From Christensenella sp. UBA1224 (GTDB taxonomy: Bacteria > Bacillota > Clostridia > Christensenellales > Aristaeellaceae): a stretch of 17,896 nucleotides of DNA. Below, one piece after another: positions 1 through 6,184 of this stretch. A model generated the notes under the pieces. It made no database searches and had not been told where the DNA came from. It worked only from the letters and a program-made list of their open reading frames with translations. Positions within the stretch are counted from its first letter, which is position 1. Every line of letters starts with the position of its first letter. The position numbers and the translations under genes are program-made. The stretch spans positions 27,227-45,122 of the forward strand of contig DBXA01000131.1 in assembly GCA_002309235.1 (NCBI GenBank), given 5' to 3'.

Positions 1-194
1 CCCAGCGTCGTCTCCAGCTTCGCGAACCATTCCCCGCCGAAATGCCTCTCCATGGTATCCATGACGGCGATCTTTTCGTCGCGGATCACATAGGAATTAT
101 AGGCCATGCCGCCCGGTATCGGGAACTGGCTCTCAAAAAGATCCGTCTCCCGGTCATTAACGCCGATATAGATGATATCATCCGTGATCTTCAT
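1..194 (-). CDS. A-type flavoprotein (flavodiiron protein, FprA family), N-terminal fragment
   Basis: The visible 64 codons begin MKITDDIIYIGVNDRETDLF and continue with PIPGGMAYNSYVIRDEKIAVMD. This is the typical opening of the metallo-beta-lactamase-like domain of flavodiiron proteins, which reduce O2 or NO to protect anaerobes. The start is ATG at 194, preceded by GGAGG at 204-208 with 9 bases between. The gene runs off the left edge, so the diiron ligands (HxExD...H) and the flavodoxin domain are not visible and the function is inferred from the N-terminus only. It lies 35 bases downstream of the TetR-family gene on the same strand with no obvious terminator between, so the two are probably co-transcribed. 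The family is well known; assignment to FprA rather than a rubredoxin-fused relative cannot be settled here. Confidence 0.82.
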   Translation of the reverse strand, partial: MKITDDIIYIGVNDRETDLFESQFPIPGGMAYNSYVIRDEKIAVMDTMERHFGGEWFAKLETTL

Positions 195-229
195 TTAAAC
201 TTGCCTCCGATCTTATACAGCCTTTGATC

Positions 230-811
230 TCAGTGTATAAAAAGCTCTGACTTTAAGATATCCCTGAACATGGACATGGCCAGGGTACGTATCTCGGCTT
301 CCGACATTTTGTCATTCATACAAATATAGAATAATCCAAGAAGACCGTGGCAGATAAACGCTGCCGTCTGACGCGGCGCATATTTCACCAACAGATTCTT
401 ATGGCGCTTCATGTAATCATCCACAGTATTGAATACGTGGTTATAAAACTCAGAGAAGAGGTAGGGGTTCTCTTCCGGTCTTGTATGGGCAAAGAAATTC
501 CTGTTGCCGAAGTAGACATCCGCAATGCATTCCATCAGGTTCTCGTAGCCGATCCTGCCGTCATTATCAGGATTGTTCTTTTGCTGCATGCGGTGATAAC
601 CCTCGTCCGCTTCATGGATATAATCCGCGAACATCTCCCTGACGAGCGTATATTTGCTGTCATAATGTGTATAGAACGTTACACGGCTGATATAGCCCTC
701 ACGGCAGATACCGGCTACTGTGATCCTCTCAAAAGGCATCTGATCCAGCATCCGTATAAGCGTATCCTTGATCGTCCTTTTCGTCCTGATGATGCGCTTG
801 TCTTCCATCAT
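230..811 (-). CDS. TetR/AcrR family transcriptional regulator
   Basis: A 193-residue protein with a classic TetR N-terminal DNA-binding domain (about residues 8-55). The segment ITVAGICREGYISRVTFYTH is the helix-turn-helix, followed by YDSKYTLVREMFADYI. The C-terminal half is a helical ligand-binding domain with no motif I can tie to a ligand; it ends in a stretch (CHGLLGLFYICMNDKMSEAE) like the small clostridial TetR regulators related to DhaS. The reading frame also has a GTG at 817, but that leaves only about 3 bases to the GGAAAG site at 821-826; ATG at 811 (or 808) fits better. It precedes the flavodiiron gene by 35 bases, suggesting co-transcription and possibly control of an O2/NO defence gene (inference). 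A palindrome at 829-844 and an extended -10 promoter at 948-956 lie upstream. Confidence 0.9.
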   Translation of the reverse strand: MMEDKRIIRTKRTIKDTLIRMLDQMPFERITVAGICREGYISRVTFYTHYDSKYTLVREMFADYIHEADEGYHRMQQKNNPDNDGRIGYENLMECIADVYFGNRNFFAHTRPEENPYLFSEFYNHVFNTVDDYMKRHKNLLVKYAPRQTAAFICHGLLGLFYICMNDKMSEAEIRTLAMSMFRDILKSELFIH

Positions 812-828
812 CGCCACTCTCTTTCCAT

Positions 829-844
829 AAGGGCACGCACCCTT
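829..844 (-). promoter_or_regulatory. Hairpin/palindrome just upstream of the TetR gene ribosome binding site
   Basis: AAGGG (829-833) and CCCTT (840-844) form a perfect 5-bp inverted repeat with a 6-base loop, directly upstream of the GGAAAG site. In the transcript it could be a small hairpin near the RBS; on DNA it could be an operator for the TetR protein itself, since TetR regulators commonly repress their own gene. A second perfect palindrome, CAGCATGCTG, sits at 903-912. Neither is proven. Confidence 0.25.
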
Positions 845-947
845 TTATTTCTATATCTGCAGGATTCCACGAGGCACATCTTCATGATCCGTGCGGCGCC
901 TGCAGCATGCTGTGCTTTTCCGATCATCAAAAGACACCTTGTAAGCT

Positions 948-956
948 ATTATAACA
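948..956 (-). promoter_or_regulatory. Extended -10 promoter for the TetR-flavodiiron unit
   Basis: On the minus strand the sequence reads TGTTATAAT (956 to 948): a perfect TATAAT hexamer with the TGn extension that lets sigma-A promoters work with a poor -35. No good -35 hexamer is present at 16-18 bases. It would give a leader of about 125-130 bases before the start at 811. Confidence 0.55.
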
Positions 957-1036
957 GATGTTTAGTTAAATTCTCTTCATCTGCCTGTTGCGTATCGATG
1001 AAGGCCTTGACATACAGCACCGAGGGAATGAAAATG

Positions 1037-1063
1037 CTCCGAAGCGTTTGACCCGCTCCGGAG
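1037..1063 (-). terminator. Hairpin, possible weak terminator downstream of the MscS-type gene
   Basis: On the minus strand CTCCGGAGCG (1063-1054) pairs with CGCTTCGGAG (1046-1037) over 10 bp with one G-U pair and a 7-base loop. It is followed by CATTTTCATT, a short, interrupted T-run. This is the best candidate 3' end for the channel transcript, although it lies 230 bases beyond the stop codon. On the plus strand the same stem has an A-C mismatch, so it is a better RNA hairpin in the minus direction. Confidence 0.35.
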
Positions 1064-1292
1064 TATCTGATCAACTATTCAGGAAATATCAGGCAATTCA
1101 ACCCTGTGTAAATGCATTGGAGTCAGCGATCGGCTCAAAACCAGACGGCACGGTATCCCCGAAATCGCTGCATAGTATATCATCATCTCATACCCATTGG
1201 AGCATGACATGTATTCCGTCCGATACCGCCCATCTATTGGAATACCATCATCCCCGGGATGACAGACAGTTGACCGGATAAATCATCCAAGA

Positions 1293-2108
1293 TCAATCCG
1301 AACCCTTTTTCATGTGTACATCCACCTGCGGATAGGGTATCTCAATATTTTCCCGGTCAAAATACTTTTTTACGCGTTCATTGAGATCAAAATAGGTCGA
1401 CCAGTAATCCGGCGTATTGCACCAAACCTTGAGGGCAAAATCAAGGCTGCTCTCATTGTGCTTGACAAGCCCTATCACCGGTGCAGGCTCCGCAAGAGAG
1501 GCCGGAGAATCCTGAGCCGCCTGCAAAAGAACTGTTTTTACCTTATCGATATCGGAATCATAGGCGACCGAGAAAGTCAGGTCAACGCGCCTTGTCTTCT
1601 GAGCGGTGTAATTTACGATCGCCGTGTTGATCAGGCTGCTGTTGGGCAGCACAACGCCTTTATTATCAAAGGTGTTGAGCTTTGTATACAATATGGATAC
1701 CCCACAGACTGTTCCCTCAAGCGGCTCCGCCCGAATGTAATCCCCGACCTGAAAGGGTTTGAGCACCAGCAGCAATATGCCTCCGATGAAATTGGAGAGC
1801 ACCCCCTGCAGCGCCAGTGAAATGGCAACAGAAGCGGAAGCCAGTATCGTAACAAAGGATGTGAGCGGCACGCCCCAAATGCTCGCCACTGTAAGGAAGA
1901 GCACGACATACATGAGGATACGCAAAAAAGCCCTCAGATAGCCGATGAGCCCGGGATCGAGCCGCTTGATCTTGCCGCTTTTCCCGGTGATCAGTTTATT
2001 GATAAAGTGGATGAGCACCAGTCCGAGGACCAGTATGATGAGTCCCCATAAAAGCTTCATCCCGCCGGCTGTCAATTCCCTGACGATCAAATTCCACATA
2101 TCTTCCAT
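1293..2108 (-). CDS. MscS-family small-conductance mechanosensitive channel
   Basis: A 271-residue membrane protein. Hydrophobic segments at about residues 17-36 and 60-79 are followed by the hallmark pore helix and beta-domain junction: ASASVAISLALQGVLSNFIG, then LLLVLKPFQVGDYI. This matches the glycine/alanine-rich TM3 and 'PF.vGD.i' of MscS. The remaining ~150 residues form the cytoplasmic beta and alpha/beta domains. Such channels open under membrane tension and release solutes on osmotic downshock. The open frame extends 14 codons further upstream (to 2150), but ATG at 2108 has GGGAGGG seven bases upstream and is preferred. Length is close to the 286 residues of E. coli MscS. It follows the D-amino-acid cassette on the same strand after a hairpin at 2179-2207, so it may be separately expressed. 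Confidence 0.93.
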   Translation of the reverse strand: MEDMWNLIVRELTAGGMKLLWGLIILVLGLVLIHFINKLITGKSGKIKRLDPGLIGYLRAFLRILMYVVLFLTVASIWGVPLTSFVTILASASVAISLALQGVLSNFIGGILLLVLKPFQVGDYIRAEPLEGTVCGVSILYTKLNTFDNKGVVLPNSSLINTAIVNYTAQKTRRVDLTFSVAYDSDIDKVKTVLLQAAQDSPASLAEPAPVIGLVKHNESSLDFALKVWCNTPDYWSTYFDLNERVKKYFDRENIEIPYPQVDVHMKKGSD

Positions 2109-2178
2109 GCAGAGCCCTCCCGTTTCGCGTCCGGTCACCATATACGCCATTCTTCCGCTTACTCAGCAGACGAAAGAC

Positions 2179-2207
2179 CACTGCCGGAAACACAGTCTCC
2201 GGCAGTG
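2179..2207 (-). terminator. Hairpin terminator candidate after the RidA-family gene
   Basis: CACTGCCGGA (2179-2188) and TCCGGCAGTG (2198-2207) are a perfect 10-bp inverted repeat with a 9-base loop, 17 bases past the RidA-family stop codon. In the minus-strand direction it is followed by GTCTTTCGTC, a poor T-run, so termination may be partial and allow read-through into the channel gene. Confidence 0.55.
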
Positions 2208-2223
2208 CATACGATCCCCGCGT

Positions 2224-2706
2224 TTATTCGTATTCAACCAGCATTTCGATCTCACACGCGATCCCGCCCGGAGTAGCGTTTACGCCTATCGCCGTACGGG
2301 CAGGCAGACCCTTCTCCTCTCCGAGTACCGACAGCAGCAAATTGGAACCGCCGTTCACTACCTGAGGCTGTTGGGTGAAATCATCCGCACTGTTTACAAA
2401 GCCCAGCACCTTTACACACCTTTTGATGCGGTTGAGCCCGCCGTCCGCCTCTCCGCCAAGATAGGCATCGAGATTCGCCAGCAGGTTCAGCATGCAGTTA
2501 TATGCCGCCTTCTGTCCCTGCTCCAGAGTAAGGTCCCTGCCTACTTTACCGATCACATTGCTCCCGTCGCTGAGTGCCGGTCCGCAGCCGGAGCAGTACA
2601 AAAGCTTCGTGCCGAATTCCATCACAGGCGTATAGACGCCTCCTTTGGGCGGCGGGGAGGGTAGAGTGATCTTCATTTCTCTCAGTTTCTCATAAACATC
2701 TGCCAT
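2224..2706 (-). CDS. RidA family protein (YjgF/YER057c/UK114), enamine/imine deaminase-like
   Basis: A 160-residue protein of the Rid fold. The N-terminal LPSPPPKGGVYTPVMEFGTK and LLYCSG, the central LEQGQKAAYNCMLNLLANLD, and the C-terminal ARTAIGVNATPGGIACEIEM all match the family. Aligned by eye with E. coli RidA, Arg137 corresponds to catalytic Arg105 and Glu152 to Glu120, so the deaminase site seems intact. It is about 30 residues longer than RidA itself and resembles the longer subgroup often found beside amino-acid catabolic genes. Rid proteins hydrolyse 2-aminoacrylate and related imines made by PLP dehydratases, which fits its place behind a D-serine-dehydratase-like gene. Its AGAAGG ribosome binding site lies inside the end of the deacylase gene, only 4 bases separate the two genes, and translation is probably coupled. 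Confidence 0.9.
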   Translation of the reverse strand: MADVYEKLREMKITLPSPPPKGGVYTPVMEFGTKLLYCSGCGPALSDGSNVIGKVGRDLTLEQGQKAAYNCMLNLLANLDAYLGGEADGGLNRIKRCVKVLGFVNSADDFTQQPQVVNGGSNLLLSVLGEEKGLPARTAIGVNATPGGIACEIEMLVEYE

Positions 2707-2710
2707 GCGT

Positions 2711-4318
2711 TCATGCCTTCTTTCTTTTTAAATTCATACCGTTTCTTACACCGGTATACCGATCATGGTCAATAGCGACTGTTCCGTTAACGAGGCACCA
2801 TTCCAGCCCTGTCGCGAGCCTGGCCGGGTCCTCATAGGTCGCATTGTCCCGGAAAAGTGCCGGGTCAAACACCAGGAGATCCGCATGATTTCCCCTGGCG
2901 ATGATACCCCTCCCCGCAAGACCCATGCGCTGCGCAGGCTGTCCTGTCATACGCCGGATCGCCTCCTCCAGCGTATACAAGCCGCGTTCCATCACGTATT
3001 CCCGTATCACTTTGGGAAATGCGCCGTACATCCTGGGGTGCGGGGTATCGGTTTTGGCGTAGATGGAATCGGAAATGATGCTGGAATACGGAAGCCGCGC
3101 GATGGTATCGATATCATCCTGACACATTGACATATTGATGATGGCTGTTTTCCCATGCTCTGTGTGCATGAGGTATGCAGCAAGAGCAGGCGCATCCTCA
3201 AAACCGAATTCCGCTGCCGCCTGCGTCACGGTCTTTCCGCGAAAACGTTCATTTCCGGGCTGCACGCCGCTTATGATGATCCTGTCCCAGCCGAGTGTCA
3301 CGCAGAAATTGTCCCAGTCATCATACAGCACACGGGAAGCCTTTCGAAACGCCTCTACGCCCTCCGGTGTCCCAAGCCTCTGAAGGGCTTTATCCATATC
3401 GCCCGCCACGAATACCGGCGGAAGCATGGTCGTAAGCGAAGTGCTGCCGCCGTCATAGGGATAAAGATCACAGGTGACATCCTGGCCTTTTGCCCGGGCC
3501 TCCTCAATGCAGTCGATCGCTTTGTATATCTCCCTGTGCCAGTTTTTCATGCCGCAGCTCTTGAAATGGCTGATCTCCAGTGCACACCCGCTCATCTCTG
3601 CGATCTGTATGACTTCCTTCACGCTTTCGACAAGGCTGTCTCCTTCGCCGCGGATATGCGCGGTAATAAGGCCTCCCCTTCGTCCGACAGGTTCCAGTAT
3701 ACGGGCAAACTCTTCCCTGGTAGAATAGCACTCCGGCAAATACATGATGCCCAAGGAGACCCCCACGGCGCCTTCTTCCATCGCGTCTTCTATGAGCGCG
3801 CGCGCTTTGGCAAGCTCCTCCTGCGTGTAGGGGGTATCTGAAAAGCCCTTGACGCATATCTTCACCGTACCGGTCCCGACCATAGAAGCCGTATTGAGCG
3901 GGAGCAGCGCATGATCAAGCGCCTCCATGTACTCACGGTAGGTCACAGGCCCGCCCGACGCGATTGGACCGAGTACCGGCTCCTGAAAGGAATAATATGC
4001 CCTCGCTGCGCCTTCCTCGGCAGGTCGAGGCGTCATACTGATACCGCAATTCCCGGAAACGGCGGTCGTGATCCCCTGGGCCAGCTCAATGCGGCCGAAA
4101 TCCGGATCATTCAGAGGCTTTGCATCGTGGTGACGGTGGATATCCACAAAGCCCGGACAAACAACTTTGCCGGAAGCATCGATCAGGGTATCCGCCTGGA
4201 ACGCGCCTGAAGGCACGACTTCGGCGATCATACCTTCCTTTATGAATACATCCGCCCGTTTTCCGGGAGCTCCTGTACCATCTATCACCAGCCCGTTTCT
4301 GATGAGGATCGATTCCAT
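2711..4318 (-). CDS. N-acyl-D-amino-acid deacylase (D-aminoacylase), amidohydrolase family 3
   Basis: A 535-residue cytoplasmic amidohydrolase that should release free D-amino acids from N-acyl-D-amino acids. Metal-site residues are in the right order for D-aminoacylases: HRHHD at 61-65, Cys91 in SGNCGIS, His221 in ITAHIRGEG, His251 in EISHFKS, and Asp417 in SSIISDS. Compare His67/His69, Cys96, His220, His250 and Asp366 in the Alcaligenes enzyme. The substrate-lid segment TPHPRMYGAFPKVIREYV and the terminal ADLLVFDP beta-sandwich signature are also present. HRHHD in place of the more usual HtHdD is a small variation. ATG at 4318 has GGGAGG about 6 bases upstream in the 15-base gap after the PLP-enzyme gene. 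It is the middle gene of a tight three-gene operon. The related dihydroorotase/hydantoinase families are less likely given the NCG and lid motifs. Confidence 0.92.
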   Translation of the reverse strand: MESILIRNGLVIDGTGAPGKRADVFIKEGMIAEVVPSGAFQADTLIDASGKVVCPGFVDIHRHHDAKPLNDPDFGRIELAQGITTAVSGNCGISMTPRPAEEGAARAYYSFQEPVLGPIASGGPVTYREYMEALDHALLPLNTASMVGTGTVKICVKGFSDTPYTQEELAKARALIEDAMEEGAVGVSLGIMYLPECYSTREEFARILEPVGRRGGLITAHIRGEGDSLVESVKEVIQIAEMSGCALEISHFKSCGMKNWHREIYKAIDCIEEARAKGQDVTCDLYPYDGGSTSLTTMLPPVFVAGDMDKALQRLGTPEGVEAFRKASRVLYDDWDNFCVTLGWDRIIISGVQPGNERFRGKTVTQAAAEFGFEDAPALAAYLMHTEHGKTAIINMSMCQDDIDTIARLPYSSIISDSIYAKTDTPHPRMYGAFPKVIREYVMERGLYTLEEAIRRMTGQPAQRMGLAGRGIIARGNHADLLVFDPALFRDNATYEDPARLATGLEWCLVNGTVAIDHDRYTGVRNGMNLKRKKA

Positions 4319-4333
4319 GTCATTCCCTCCCGA

Positions 4334-5446
4334 TCAGATGGTGATCTTCCTGTTGCGTGCCGTTACAGTCCACCATTCCTTCAGATGTCCGCCTTCCACC
4401 GCCGGCACCTCCGGATAGAGCGGCGCGCAGGGGCAGATATGCGCGGGGATCGCGAATAATTCCGTACCGATCGGCGGGATATCTCCGATATGCTCTTTCG
4501 GCACCTCCACGACCCAGTGTTCCTCATTATGGACCACTGTATGACAATACTCCATTCCAACGATCCTGGCCCGTTCATAAGGCGGATCAGAGGCAACTGC
4601 CTTTGTACCCATATCCATGGTAAAGCGGTTCTCCATCGGCCTTGAAACGACACGCGTCATAATGGCAGCTGCCGGTGAAAAATCAAGATCCGGGAAGCTG
4701 TCAGAATACCCCATATCCCCTATCACACAGGTACCGGGGCTCAGATATTCACCCGTCAGCCTGGCATGGCAGGGAAAAGAAGGGGTCCCTCCCATGATCA
4801 GCACACGGCAGTCCAACCCCTGTGCCAAGAGCTGCCCCTTTGCGATCTCGATGGCAGAATCGACCTTTTCCGTCTCCTCCAGACGAGTTTGCGGGTCTTT
4901 TTCATGCCGATGGCCGTCATAACAATGCATGCCTGCCATGTGAATGCCTGGCAGTCTGTCCCAAGCCTCAAAGCGATCCCGTACATTCTCTATAGGCACA
5001 CCGGTCCTGTGCTGGCCCATATCGACATCCGCCAGCATGTTCACACACACACTTTCCGCTGCCGCGGCAGCGCCGAGCATCGCGACCTGTTCCGCATCAT
5101 CCCCGATCGTGTAAAAGGTGACGTACGGATACGCCTTCATGAGCTTTACGAAGCGCGCTGTGTTCGGCCCGACCATCGGGTAGGCCACGCACACTTTTTT
5201 CACGCCGGCGCGGGCGCACATCTCCGCCTCCGCGATGGTGGCGCACTTGCATTTGTCGATACCCATGGAAAGGAGCATCTCCACCACCTTTTCCATCTTA
5301 TGCGTCTTGATGTGGGGCCAGAGCCGCTCCACACCGCCCGCCAGGGCGATCATCTTTCCGATGTTCGTCCGGATCATTTCCGGATAGTATACCAGCTGAG
5401 GTGTAATGACCTGCGCCTGTTCCTCGAAATCATAGATCGTCTTCAT
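4334..5446 (-). CDS. DSD1/D-threonine aldolase-family PLP enzyme (D-serine dehydratase-like)
   Basis: A 370-residue fold-type III PLP enzyme: an alanine-racemase-like barrel followed by the D-serine dehydratase-like C-terminal domain. WPHIKTHK (44-50) carries the expected PLP lysine, Lys47. GMHCYDGHRH and LIMGGTPSFPCH are barrel signatures. The C-terminal PAHICPCAPL gives an H-x-C pair (His336, Cys338) at the divalent-metal site. As I recall, eukaryotic D-serine dehydratases use His/Cys for zinc here while D-threonine aldolases use His/Asp, so dehydration of D-serine or D-threonine is favoured over retro-aldol cleavage (inference). The frame is open to an ATG at 5485, but that lies only about 5 bases from the start site predicted by the TATAAT at 5497-5502; ATG at 5446 with GGAGG 4 bases upstream is preferred. 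First gene of the D-amino-acid operon. Confidence 0.88.
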   Translation of the reverse strand: MKTIYDFEEQAQVITPQLVYYPEMIRTNIGKMIALAGGVERLWPHIKTHKMEKVVEMLLSMGIDKCKCATIAEAEMCARAGVKKVCVAYPMVGPNTARFVKLMKAYPYVTFYTIGDDAEQVAMLGAAAAAESVCVNMLADVDMGQHRTGVPIENVRDRFEAWDRLPGIHMAGMHCYDGHRHEKDPQTRLEETEKVDSAIEIAKGQLLAQGLDCRVLIMGGTPSFPCHARLTGEYLSPGTCVIGDMGYSDSFPDLDFSPAAAIMTRVVSRPMENRFTMDMGTKAVASDPPYERARIVGMEYCHTVVHNEEHWVVEVPKEHIGDIPPIGTELFAIPAHICPCAPLYPEVPAVEGGHLKEWWTVTARNRKITI

Positions 5447-5496
5447 ACTGCCTCCGCTCAGGCTTTGTTTGCCGGTTGATTCCATCGCACAGGTTT

Positions 5497-5502
5497 ATTA
5501 TA
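5497..5502 (-). promoter_or_regulatory. Promoter -10 of the D-amino-acid operon
   Basis: A perfect TATAAT on the minus strand (CGCTATAATAAACC), 51 bases upstream of the start codon at 5446. The hexamer 17 bases further upstream is TTTCGC, a poor -35. The leader would be about 45 bases, too short for a riboswitch. Confidence 0.5.
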
Positions 5503-5535
5503 GCGAAGGAAGACAAGCCGCGAAAGCCCTTTCCG

Positions 5536-5565
5536 AAAAAAAAGACGGCAGACAGGGCTTGCCGC
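5536..5565 (-). terminator. Second hairpin with T8 tract before the D-amino-acid operon
   Basis: Minus-strand GCGGCA (5565-5560) pairs with TGCCGT (5550-5545) around a 9-base loop and is followed by CTTTTTTTT (5544-5536). The stem is short (6 bp with one G-U) but the T-tract is strong. It lies just upstream of the -10 at 5497-5502 and would insulate that operon from transcription coming from the STAS gene. Confidence 0.45.
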
Positions 5566-5704
5566 AGAAATACGGGGACCGCCAAACGATCCGGTTACAC
5601 ATGGACAAATGAGAAAAACGGCATTTCGGAAAGCAGGAAAGTTCAGCATTGCAGCTTTCAGCTATTGCAGATCTATATACCGCAAGCTGCAGTCTGCCGT
5701 ACGC

Positions 5705-5756
5705 AAAAAACGGCACCTACCGCCATATACCAAAGGGTATACGCTGGCACCGTTTT
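5705..5756 (-). terminator. Rho-independent terminator of the anti-sigma/STAS operon
   Basis: On the minus strand AAAACGGTGCC (5756-5746) pairs with GGTGCCGTTTT over 11 positions, with two adjacent G-U pairs in the RNA, and the 3' arm runs on into TTTTTT (5710-5705). The intervening sequence forms a second stem, GTATACC/GGTATAT with loop CTTT. The structure starts 20 bases after the STAS stop codon. The G-U pairs become mismatches on the plus strand, so it is directional. Confidence 0.75.
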
Positions 5757-5775
5757 CGCCCGAACAGGAGCCGCT

Positions 5776-6075
5776 TTATTCGATATTCAGAATATCCGAA
5801 AAACCGGTCACCTCAAATATCTCATTGATGACTTCGCCTACATTGATGATCTTCATCTCGCCCTGTTTGTTCATGATCTTCTGGGCGGAAAGAAGCACTC
5901 TCAAGCCGGCTGAAGAGATATACTCCAACGCAGCCATATCCAGCGTCAGTTCCGTCACACCTGTCAGAGACTCTCTGAGGGATGCTTCCAGCTCCGGAGC
6001 GGTCGTCGTATCCAGCCTGCCCTCCAGCTGCACCGTCAGACTGCCGTTTCCCGTTTCTTTCTTGATCTTAAGCAT
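5776..6075 (-). CDS. STAS-domain anti-anti-sigma factor (SpoIIAA/RsbV-like)
   Basis: A 99-residue single STAS domain. LTVQLEGRLDTTTAPELE and LTLDMAALEYISSAGLRVLL are the two signature strands/helices of anti-sigma factor antagonists. Ser55 in ISSAGLR aligns with the phosphorylated serine of SpoIIAA (Ser58); the residue before it is Ser54 rather than the usual Asp. In the known partner-switch, an unphosphorylated STAS protein binds the kinase/anti-sigma factor and frees its target, and phosphorylation reverses this. The gene lies 109 bases downstream of an anti-sigma-type ATPase gene on the same strand and has its own GGAGG seven bases before ATG at 6075. No sigma factor or PP2C phosphatase gene is nearby, so the partner controlled is unknown. 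Confidence 0.9.
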   Translation of the reverse strand: MLKIKKETGNGSLTVQLEGRLDTTTAPELEASLRESLTGVTELTLDMAALEYISSAGLRVLLSAQKIMNKQGEMKIINVGEVINEIFEVTGFSDILNIE

Positions 6076-6147
6076 ACTGTTTCCTCCGATCCTATTCTAT
6101 GTTTTTCCTGATGATCGTCTTTTACTTACCATTTCCCGCTATGCTGC

Positions 6148-6177
6148 GGCTTCTTGCAAGGCGGTCTTGCCAAAGCC
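6148..6177 (-). other. Intercistronic hairpin between the anti-sigma ATPase and STAS genes
   Basis: Minus-strand order: GGCTT, TG, GCAAG, loop ACCGC, CTTGC, AAG, AAGCC. The outer and inner 5-bp arms are both perfect, separated by an internal loop. It begins 8 bases after the ATPase stop codon and is not followed by a T-run, so it may be a processing or stability element, not a terminator. Confidence 0.35.
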
Positions 6178-6184
6178 CTGCGCT

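Larger units (their letters stand above)
818..1292. other. Gene-free stretch between mscS-type gene and TetR gene
   Basis: About 475 bases with no reading frame that has both a ribosome binding site and a plausible protein. It contains the minus-strand extended -10 promoter (948-956), palindromes at 829-844 and 903-912, a 10-bp hairpin at 1037-1063, a plus-strand TTGACA (1007-1012) with a weak -10 at 1030-1035, and a short hairpin at 1248-1262 just beyond the channel gene. An open frame of 97 codons on the plus strand (from a TTG at 988) has no ribosome binding site and no recognisable motif. A minus-strand frame between about 1240 and 1110 reads acceptably between stop codons and could be a decayed gene end. 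Confidence 0.5.

Noticed and set aside
347..1051. Long plus-strand reading frame of 234 codons
   Set aside because: It is antisense to the well-supported TetR gene, has no ribosome binding site and no family resemblance.
988..1281. Plus-strand frame of 97 codons in the gene-free stretch
   Set aside because: Starts with TTG without a ribosome binding site and has low-complexity Ser/His-rich sequence with no motif.
2224..2706. Idea that the Rid protein lacks the catalytic arginine
   Set aside because: First aligned to the RLP arginine of E. coli RidA; the catalytic Arg105 is the earlier one (PARSC), which is conserved here as Arg137.
5446..5490. Riboswitch or T-box leader for the D-amino-acid operon
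   Set aside because: The predicted leader is only about 45 bases and shows no such structure.
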